Position numbers and translations under genes: made by a program. A DNA stretch of 5,800 nucleotides, from positions 1 through 5,800 of the forward strand of contig JAFZOE010000006.1 in assembly GCA_017552845.1 (NCBI GenBank), read 5' to 3'. The notes beneath the pieces are model-generated. The model made no database searches. It was not told the DNA's origin and was given only the letters and a program-made list of their open reading frames with translations. Shown one piece after another: positions 1-5,002 of this stretch (the first letter of the stretch is position 1; each line of letters begins with the position of its first letter). The DNA is from Clostridia bacterium. Its GTDB lineage: Bacteria > Bacillota > Clostridia > Oscillospirales > Acutalibacteraceae.

Positions 1-443
1 CACCGAAAGAAGCCGAATTCATTAACAGAACCACTCGTCAGACCGTTCAGAGTGGAGATAACGTTCATCTTAATGGTGAAGAGGCGCTGGTTTACGCCAG
101 AATAAGAAAACTCGATTCTGATTATATGAGAACATACAGGCAGAGAAAAATAATTTCCGCTCTTATTGATAAATTCAAACACACCTCTCCGTTCAGCTTA
201 ATTAAAACCGTTAATTCAGTCCTGCCTCTGCTTGAAACAGACCTGAGCGCAGCCGAAATCTCAGCAACATCATATAAAGGACTGATTGCCGCACTGAAAT
301 TCGATATAATGCAGACCAAGATGCCGAGAGATGAAATGATGACTACCGGTTATTCCGGCTCTCAATGGGTAGAAATACCCGATCTCGATAAATGCAGAGA
401 AGGTATTTACGAATTCATATATAAAAGTTCTGAAGAGGAATAA
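1..443 (+). CDS. LytR-CpsA-Psr (LCP) family protein, C-terminal part (5' end outside window)
   Basis: LCP proteins are membrane-anchored enzymes acting outside the cell that transfer undecaprenyl-linked glycopolymers (teichoic acids, capsule) to peptidoglycan. The reading frame is open from position 3 to the TAA at 441-443, giving 146 visible residues without a start. The signature is the end of the LCP domain: visible residues 21-36 read VHLNGEEALVYARIRK, followed by a D-S-D-Y-M-R-T-Y-R-Q-R stretch at 38-48. This matches the family pattern LNGeqALaYaRiRk...gD..R..RQ, with the conserved arginines R33, R35, R43, R46 and Q47. The protein ends with a charged EEE tail. An internal ATG at 126 lies inside the conserved Arg motif and is not the start. 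The gene converges on the cell-wall operon and shares its terminator. The family call is firm; which polymer it attaches cannot be told. Confidence 0.9.
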   Translation, partial: PKEAEFINRTTRQTVQSGDNVHLNGEEALVYARIRKLDSDYMRTYRQRKIISALIDKFKHTSPFSLIKTVNSVLPLLETDLSAAEISATSYKGLIAALKFDIMQTKMPRDEMMTTGYSGSQWVEIPDLDKCREGIYEFIYKSSEEE

Positions 444-449
444 AAATCA

Positions 450-470
450 CCGGATGCAAAAAGCATCCGG
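450..470. terminator. Bidirectional Rho-independent terminator between convergent genes
   Basis: Perfect 8 bp stem CCGGATGC (450-457) and GCATCCGG (463-470) around an AAAAA loop. On the plus strand a T-rich tract follows at 471-481 (TTTCTTTTTTT), a strong terminator for the LCP gene, whose stop is 6 bases upstream. Read on the minus strand, the same stem is followed by TGATTTTTA (449-441), so it should also end the ftsEX operon, whose last stop codon lies at 485-483. The U-tract on the minus side is shorter, so termination may be weaker in that direction. Confidence 0.9.
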
Positions 471-482
471 TTTCTTTTTTTG

Positions 483-1700
483 TCAATATGTCTCGACTGC
501 GTTACTGTTGAGATAATTCATAGCTTCGCGCAATTGATTATCCTCAGATTCAGAAAGCATGAGGATTTCATTGCTGTCTGCAAGCAGCGTGACTTCTCTG
601 GTCGGCTTGACGCCTTCTTTATCATAAACGGCAGTTTCACCGTTTTTCGGAATCACAAGTGCAGTAGTGAGCAGAATGGCACTGCCGTCATCGAGAGTAA
701 ATAGCTCCTGCATAGTGCCGACTCCGGCAGTAGAAGTTCCAAATAATTCAGCCTGAAGAATATCGCGAAGATCGCATGCGAATAATTCAGCCGGGCCGGA
801 GGTTGAACTGTTGATAAGAACGGCATAATTGAAATTATACTTAGTTCCGTGAGTCGGGAAAGTCTCTTTGACTTTACCGCTTTTATCAACTGCAGAAGCT
901 ATATAGCCGGAATTGTTCGGCGAAAGAACATCGATAGCCTGAGCGGCATATTTAATTGTGCCCTCGGACGTGTTTCTAACATCAAACAGAACGGATTCAA
1001 CGCCGTTTTCCTGCATTGATGCAAGCGCGGCATCAAGCTCCTCTGAAGTGTTCTTATAGAATCTGCCGATTCTTATATAACCGTTGGTGCCGCCGGTCTT
1101 GCTGATAATCGAAGGAATTGCAAAACCCGAAATCATCTGCGCGGTTTTTGTATAATCTTCTCTGGTATATTCAACCGAAACACTTACAAGCTTTGAACTG
1201 AATAGCTTCTCGGATAGCTTTTCATAATTTGATCTTCTGACCGTTTCGCCGTCAATCCTATTGATTACATCTCCGGATTTAAGGCCTTCCTTCTGCGCGG
1301 GAGATCCGTCATAAACATAGGTTATAATCAATTTATTACTGCTGAAATCAAAGAACGATTCCACGCCTACTCCGGTCAGACCGTTTTCAATTTTATTGTT
1401 GTATGACTCATATTCCGACGCTGTCATATAATAACTGTTTGCGTCATTCAAACCGTTTACATAGCCCTCGGCAAGAGACGAACCGAGATTGTTATTATAT
1501 TCATTAAGGTCGCCGTAATAATAGTTTGCTATAAGGCTGTTGATTTCATCGGCGCTGTCAAAAGACTGTGAGCGCTGTGAAATATTGCTGATTATACCGT
1601 TGTAAATCTGCTTTGAAAAAACCATAGTAATCGCAAAAGTAGCTGCAACAGCAATTATCACCAGCGATATGCAGACTCCGATTGATACTTTTTTATTCAT
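483..1700 (-). CDS. CtpA-like PDZ/S41 peptidase-family protein, probably catalytically inactive
   Basis: 405 residues. Residues 5-28 form an N-terminal membrane segment with a short basic start (MNKK), so the rest lies outside the membrane. A PDZ domain covers about 104-190 (GVGVESFFD..., then the SPAQKEGLKSGDVINRIDG core at 133-151), followed by the S41 domain to about 370. This is the layout of CtpA/CtpB/Prc carboxyl-terminal processing proteases. In active members the nucleophile is the middle Ser of SASASE, with Lys 25 residues later in FGKG and Gln 4 further. Here the aligned segment is TSGPAE (300-305) and AGVGTMQ (325-331): the Ser position is Gly302, the Lys position is Val327, and only Gln331 is kept. 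No lysine occurs between 289 and 351. The DLRNNPGG loop is also changed, to DVRNTSEG (240-247). The frame is full length and starts at ATG 1700 behind GGAG (1710-1707, 6-base spacing). It follows the M23 gene by 53 bp. The homology is clear; inactivity is inferred from the residues. A PDZ-based adaptor or decoy role is speculation. Confidence 0.9.
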   Translation of the reverse strand: MNKKVSIGVCISLVIIAVAATFAITMVFSKQIYNGIISNISQRSQSFDSADEINSLIANYYYGDLNEYNNNLGSSLAEGYVNGLNDANSYYMTASEYESYNNKIENGLTGVGVESFFDFSSNKLIITYVYDGSPAQKEGLKSGDVINRIDGETVRRSNYEKLSEKLFSSKLVSVSVEYTREDYTKTAQMISGFAIPSIISKTGGTNGYIRIGRFYKNTSEELDAALASMQENGVESVLFDVRNTSEGTIKYAAQAIDVLSPNNSGYIASAVDKSGKVKETFPTHGTKYNFNYAVLINSSTSGPAELFACDLRDILQAELFGTSTAGVGTMQELFTLDDGSAILLTTALVIPKNGETAVYDKEGVKPTREVTLLADSNEILMLSESEDNQLREAMNYLNSNAVETY

Positions 1701-1719
1701 ATAAATCTCCGATATGGTA

Positions 1720-1747
1720 AACGCCGATTAAATGAATAATCGGCGTT
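1720..1747. repeat. Perfect 11 bp inverted repeat in the gap between the M23 and CtpA-like genes
   Basis: AACGCCGATTA (1720-1730) and TAATCGGCGTT (1737-1747) are exact reverse complements around a 6-base spacer. The element begins 6 bases past the M23 stop codon and ends 9 bases before the GGAG of the downstream gene. Read on the minus strand it is followed by TTTACC rather than a T-run, so it is at best a weak terminator. More likely roles are a partial attenuator, an mRNA-stabilising or processing hairpin that sets the expression ratio of the two genes, or a protein-binding palindrome. The structure is seen directly; the role is inferred. Confidence 0.7.
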
Positions 1748-1753
1748 ATAATA

Positions 1754-3115
1754 TCAAGCCGTCGTGTTTCTGACGTAATTTGCGGGATTAACTCTGCTTA
1801 CTGAACCGTCGGCATTCTTGATTCTGACCTCAAAATGAAGGTGAGGACCGGTAACATTGCCGGTAGCGCCGATGATGCCTATCTGCTGGCCCTTCTTGAC
1901 TATCTGGCCTACATAGACCTGGAGTCCGTCCGAGTGAGCATAAAGAGTCTGTTTACCGTCGCCGTGGTCAATAACGCAGTAGTTGCCGAAGCCGTAATTC
2001 CAGCCGCCGTCATTAACTGCAAGGATAACCTTTCCGCCCTGTGCCGCGTTAAACGGTCTGCCTCTGGTGTTTCCGCCGACAGCACATATATCCATGCCCC
2101 AGTGAGGAGAACCGTCGGAATATCTGCCGTAAGCACAGGAAACATAGCTCTGGAATTTTACAGGCCATGCCATATTGCCGTCGTTTTCATAAGCGGCATC
2201 CGGAGTGTCACCGGTTGATGAGCCGTGCTCTTTGATATAGGCATCGATCTGCTTTGACAACTGCTCCTGCTCGGCGCGCTGGCGCTTGATTGTAGCTTTA
2301 TATTCTGCACTCTCTTTATCAAGATCGTTCAGAAGAACCTGAGCTTCATACTGCTTTGAAGAGACCGCATTCTTTTTAGTCTGCTGTTCTCTTCTACTCG
2401 CGTTTTCGTCATCTTTGCTCTCTTCGAGATCTACTTTCTGAGTTTCAAGCTGTTCGTTCTTTTCCTGAAGCTCTTTTTTATCTTTTTCAAGACTCTCTTC
2501 AAGAGTATTCAAAGCAGCTATTTTGATTTCAAGTTCTCTGATGAGCTGTGCATCGCTTTCAGATACTCTTGTCATCAGTTCCTTGCGTGTAAAGTAGGTT
2601 GATAAATCATCACTCGAAAGCAGCATTTCAAGAGTTGAAGCCTCGCCGCTCATATAGTTTTCGCGGATTCTTCCCATAAGCTGCTCGCGGGTATCCTGCA
2701 TAAGAGCCTGTGTCTCGGATATGCTCGCTTCAACATCCTCTATGTTCGCTTCTATTTCTTCAATATCAGCATTGGTCTGCTGGATATTTGCTTCAATAGT
2801 ATTGATTTTGCTGTTGAGAATTCCGATACGGCTGTCAAGAATGCTTATCTGAGAGTTGATGCTGCTGATTTCGCTGTTGAGAGCATTGATTTTAGTCTTA
2901 GTATCGGAAATGTCGCCCTGAACTTCTGCAAGTTCTTTTTGATTCTTTTCAATCTTTTTCTGAAGATCATCATACTGATTCTGAAGATCCTCAAGCTCCT
3001 GGTCTGCAGAAGCAACAGGCGCGCTGAAAAGCATGGATGAAAATACGCATGAAAATGCCAGAATAACCGCAAATATTCTGAAAACAAGCCGTCTGTTAAT
3101 CTTCAATTTCAACAA
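1754..3115 (-). CDS. Secreted coiled-coil M23 peptidoglycan endopeptidase, likely the FtsEX-activated hydrolase
   Basis: 453 residues. A signal peptide (basic start, hydrophobic 11-30, APVASA then DQ at 37/38) sends it outside. An uninterrupted heptad coiled coil spans about 41-135. A hinge region at 150-190 (RENYMSGEASTLEMLLSSDD and on) resembles the one in PcsB/CwlO-type proteins. A second charged coiled coil spans about 190-295, then a linker, then an M23 (LytM/lysostaphin) domain from about 315 to the end. The zinc site is complete: H338 and D342 in HWGMD, H427 in HLHFE; catalytic H394 in YAH and H425. M23 enzymes cut peptide cross-links in peptidoglycan. Placement directly after ftsEX, plus the coiled coil, suggests FtsX holds and activates it, as with CwlO, PcsB and EnvC. 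Unlike EnvC the active site looks intact. There is no ATG before residue 28, so translation must start at a TTG: 3115, 3112 or 3106, behind AAAGGAAG (3124-3117). The start therefore lies inside ftsX, suggesting coupled translation. Confidence 0.93.
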   Translation of the reverse strand: MLKLKINRRLVFRIFAVILAFSCVFSSMLFSAPVASADQELEDLQNQYDDLQKKIEKNQKELAEVQGDISDTKTKINALNSEISSINSQISILDSRIGILNSKINTIEANIQQTNADIEEIEANIEDVEASISETQALMQDTREQLMGRIRENYMSGEASTLEMLLSSDDLSTYFTRKELMTRVSESDAQLIRELEIKIAALNTLEESLEKDKKELQEKNEQLETQKVDLEESKDDENASRREQQTKKNAVSSKQYEAQVLLNDLDKESAEYKATIKRQRAEQEQLSKQIDAYIKEHGSSTGDTPDAAYENDGNMAWPVKFQSYVSCAYGRYSDGSPHWGMDICAVGGNTRGRPFNAAQGGKVILAVNDGGWNYGFGNYCVIDHGDGKQTLYAHSDGLQVYVGQIVKKGQQIGIIGATGNVTGPHLHFEVRIKNADGSVSRVNPANYVRNTTA

Positions 3116-4010
3116 ACTTCCTTTCTTTCAGATACTTTCCTATCGAAGTCGCGGAGCCAAAGAAGCCCGTAAACATACCGATAAGAATAAATGCAGCCGC
3201 AAGATAAGGAGCATAATCGATGAAATTAACCGCCTGAGCATCACCGAATGAGGTGAACACATAGGAGAACTCTCTCATCGCAAGTTCGTATAATCCCCAA
3301 ACAGCCCCGGTAGCTAGAATTCCAGCTATAAGACCGATTATCATACCTTCGACCATAAACGGCCAGCGTATGAAGGAATTTGTAGCGCCGACGCTCTTCA
3401 TGATGCTGATTTCAAGGCGCCGTGAGAACATTGTTATCTTAATAGTATTTGAAATAATAAACAATGAAACAACAAGAAGAAGGACTATGATTCCGAGGCT
3501 GATATACTGAACGGCATTTCTGACCGCAGCCAATTGCCTCGCTAGAGAACTGTTTTCATGAACTCTCAGAATATTGTCAAGCTTCTTGATATTGTCAACA
3601 ACCTCGTTGAAATGATCCATATCCGAAACAGTTATTTTATAACCATCGGGAAGCGGATTCTCATCAAGGCTTTCGAGATAATTACGGACATTCTCATTAA
3701 GACCCGCAAGGACCTCTTCATAAGCGGGACCTTTTTCGACCGATTCAACAGAGCCTACATAATCTATAGATTCAAGCTCCGCACGCATACGCAGATAGTC
3801 ATAAGCGGATATATCGGTATTAGCATAAACCATAACAACGTTTTCACGCTCAATATTGCCGATAAAAGTCTCAATATTAACAAGGAGCATAAAAGCAATG
3901 CCGATAAGAAGAAGGCAACTGAAAAGGACGGTAATAGAAGCGGCGGTCATAAGTTTATTGACCCTGAGGCTTCTGAAGCCTTCTTTGGTGAGATATCTGA
4001 GTTTAGTCAT
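3096..4010 (-). CDS. ftsX: Cell division protein FtsX (ABC-transporter-like permease subunit)
   Basis: 304 residues from ATG 4010. FtsX is the integral membrane partner of FtsE; it does not transport but passes the ATPase signal to an extracellular hydrolase. It shows the family plan: cytoplasmic N-terminus (MTKLRYLTKEGFRSLRVNKL), membrane segment 1 at about 23-45, an extracellular domain at about 46-165, then three membrane segments at about 167-190, 218-241 and 265-287. The loop FSRRLEISIMKSVGATNSFI (195-214) with WPFMVEG (216-222) is the conserved cytoplasmic region after segment 2, including the coupling helix. I chose 4010 over the upstream in-frame ATG at 4052 because GGAGG (4023-4019) sits 8 bases before 4010 and the family begins with this MxxLxYLxxEGFRSL sequence. 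The first bases overlap the ftsE stop (ATGACTAA, 4010-4003), and its own 3' end overlaps the M23 gene. The identification is firm. Confidence 0.96.
   Translation of the reverse strand: MTKLRYLTKEGFRSLRVNKLMTAASITVLFSCLLLIGIAFMLLVNIETFIGNIERENVVMVYANTDISAYDYLRMRAELESIDYVGSVESVEKGPAYEEVLAGLNENVRNYLESLDENPLPDGYKITVSDMDHFNEVVDNIKKLDNILRVHENSSLARQLAAVRNAVQYISLGIIVLLLVVSLFIISNTIKITMFSRRLEISIMKSVGATNSFIRWPFMVEGMIIGLIAGILATGAVWGLYELAMREFSYVFTSFGDAQAVNFIDYAPYLAAAFILIGMFTGFFGSATSIGKYLKERKFVEIED
3117..3124 (-). promoter_or_regulatory. Ribosome binding site of the M23 gene, inside ftsX
   Basis: On the minus strand AAAGGAAG (3124-3117) is the only Shine-Dalgarno-like stretch before the M23 frame. The AAGGA core ends 3, 6 or 12 bases before the TTG codons at 3115, 3112 and 3106. 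Spacing favours 3112; the 3106 start would give a common-looking MKINRR signal-peptide beginning. The choice changes only 1-3 residues and does not affect the signal peptide. Confidence 0.6.
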
Positions 4011-4980
4011 CAGCCTCACCTCCGTTCGATTCATTATCCCCGCCCGGTGCATCTGGTATTTCGGGATCGGGTTCGTGAGTCATATCGTCAAGGTTAAAAT
4101 CTTCTTCAAAACTTTCTATTGAAGTTTCAGAAGGTTCAGATTCGCTCTCAATTGAAATGTCTGCATATTCAGTCGGGAAGGATGCATCCATAACAACTTC
4201 GGAAGGACCACTTTCGTCCGCCCTTGCAAAAACAGAATAATCCTCAGCTCCCTTTGAATAATCAGCGGCAATCTCGCTGGCGGGATTGATATGAGCAGTA
4301 GCCTGCTCGAGAGTAGCAAGTTCGCCGTCGGAAACAACAGAGCCCTTATCGAGTATAATAACACGCTTATCGAAGCATCTGACTAGCGAATGTTCATGAG
4401 TTACCATGATAACGGTTGTGCCGGCCTCGTTGAGGCGCATAAGCAGATCAACTATCTCATAGCTCATCTGGGGATCGACATTTCCCGTAGGTTCGTCGGC
4501 AATTATAATCTCGGCGTCATTTGCAAGAGCTCTGGCCAGAGCAATTCTCTGCTGCTCGCCGCCGGAAAGCTCGCGCGGATAGTTCCTTGATTTTTCGCTC
4601 AGGCCCATAAGGCTGAGAAGATATGGAACACGCCTGCGGATTTTCTTTTCTTTAGTGCCGATAACGCGCATTGCAAACGCAACATTATCAAACACAGTCA
4701 TTGTCGGGATAAGGCGGAAATCCTGGAAAACGATGCCGAGCTTTCTGCGGAATTTCGGAATATTTCTCTTTTTGATTTTGTTGAGATTTATCCCGTCAAC
4801 CGTGATTGTTCCCGAAGTGGGAACTTCTTCGCGCATCATCAGTTTAAGGAAAGTGCTCTTACCCGCACCGGAAGAACCGACGACAAAAACGAATTCGCCT
4901 TTTTCGATGTTAATATTGACATCGCTCAAAGCGGTCGTCTTGTTATCGTATTTCTTGGTGACATTTTTAAATTCAATCAC
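4003..4980 (-). CDS. ftsE: Cell division ATP-binding protein FtsE with an unusual acidic C-terminal extension
   Basis: 325 residues from a GTG start. The ABC ATPase core (1 to about 228) is complete: Walker A GSSGAGKST (35-43), Q-loop Gln86 in VFQDF, signature LSGGEQQR (138-145), Walker B IIIADEP (158-164, catalytic Glu163), D-loop GNVDP and H-loop His195. The MIEFKNVTKKYDNK start and the VFQDFRLIPTMTVFDNVAF stretch are typical of FtsE rather than of other ABC proteins. It powers FtsX from the cytoplasmic face. FtsE is usually about 220-230 residues. Here about 95 more follow; positions 233-325 contain 29 Asp/Glu and only 2 Lys/Arg, are rich in Ser and Pro, and are probably disordered. The start is supported by GAGG (4993-4990) 9 bases before GTG, and by the family's N-terminus. 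It follows the regulator gene by 22 bp and overlaps ftsX by 8 bp. Confidence 0.96.
   Translation of the reverse strand: MIEFKNVTKKYDNKTTALSDVNINIEKGEFVFVVGSSGAGKSTFLKLMMREEVPTSGTITVDGINLNKIKKRNIPKFRRKLGIVFQDFRLIPTMTVFDNVAFAMRVIGTKEKKIRRRVPYLLSLMGLSEKSRNYPRELSGGEQQRIALARALANDAEIIIADEPTGNVDPQMSYEIVDLLMRLNEAGTTVIMVTHEHSLVRCFDKRVIILDKGSVVSDGELATLEQATAHINPASEIAADYSKGAEDYSVFARADESGPSEVVMDASFPTEYADISIESESEPSETSIESFEEDFNLDDMTHEPDPEIPDAPGGDNESNGGEADD
4019..4023 (-). promoter_or_regulatory. Strong ribosome binding site of ftsX, inside the ftsE tail
   Basis: GGAGG (followed by TGAG) on the minus strand, 8 bases before ATG 4010. It lies within the codons for the last residues of FtsE (NGGEADD). It decides the ftsX start over the upstream ATG at 4052. 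Confidence 0.85.
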
Positions 4981-4989
4981 GATTCAATA

Positions 4990-4993
4990 CCTC
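4990..4993 (-). promoter_or_regulatory. Ribosome binding site of ftsE supporting its GTG start
   Basis: GAGG on the minus strand, 9 bases before the GTG at 4980-4978, within the 22 bp gap after the regulator gene. No ATG is available that would keep the conserved MIEFKNV start, so GTG is the initiation codon. Confidence 0.75.
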
Positions 4994-5002
4994 GTAACGA
5001 AA

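Noticed and set aside
483..1700. Pseudogene call for the CtpA-like gene
   Set aside because: No frameshift, internal stop or truncation; PDZ and S41 folds are complete. Only the catalytic positions are changed, so it is kept as an intact CDS.
1835..2218. 127-codon open frame on the plus strand
   Set aside because: Antisense to the M23 catalytic domain; no known motif and no ribosome binding site judged convincing.
3573..3598. Direct repeat ATTGTCAA (3573-3580 and 3591-3598)
   Set aside because: Inside ftsX and explained by the repeated residues in VDNIKKLDNI; no sign of a mobile or regulatory element.
4011..4052. Longer ftsX start at the ATG at 4052
   Set aside because: Would add 14 residues not typical of FtsX and lacks the GGAGG that sits at proper spacing before 4010.
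3558..4097. 179-codon open frame on the plus strand
   Set aside because: Lies antisense across ftsX and the ftsE end; no recognisable motif or domain, and the opposite strand has a clear, conserved protein.
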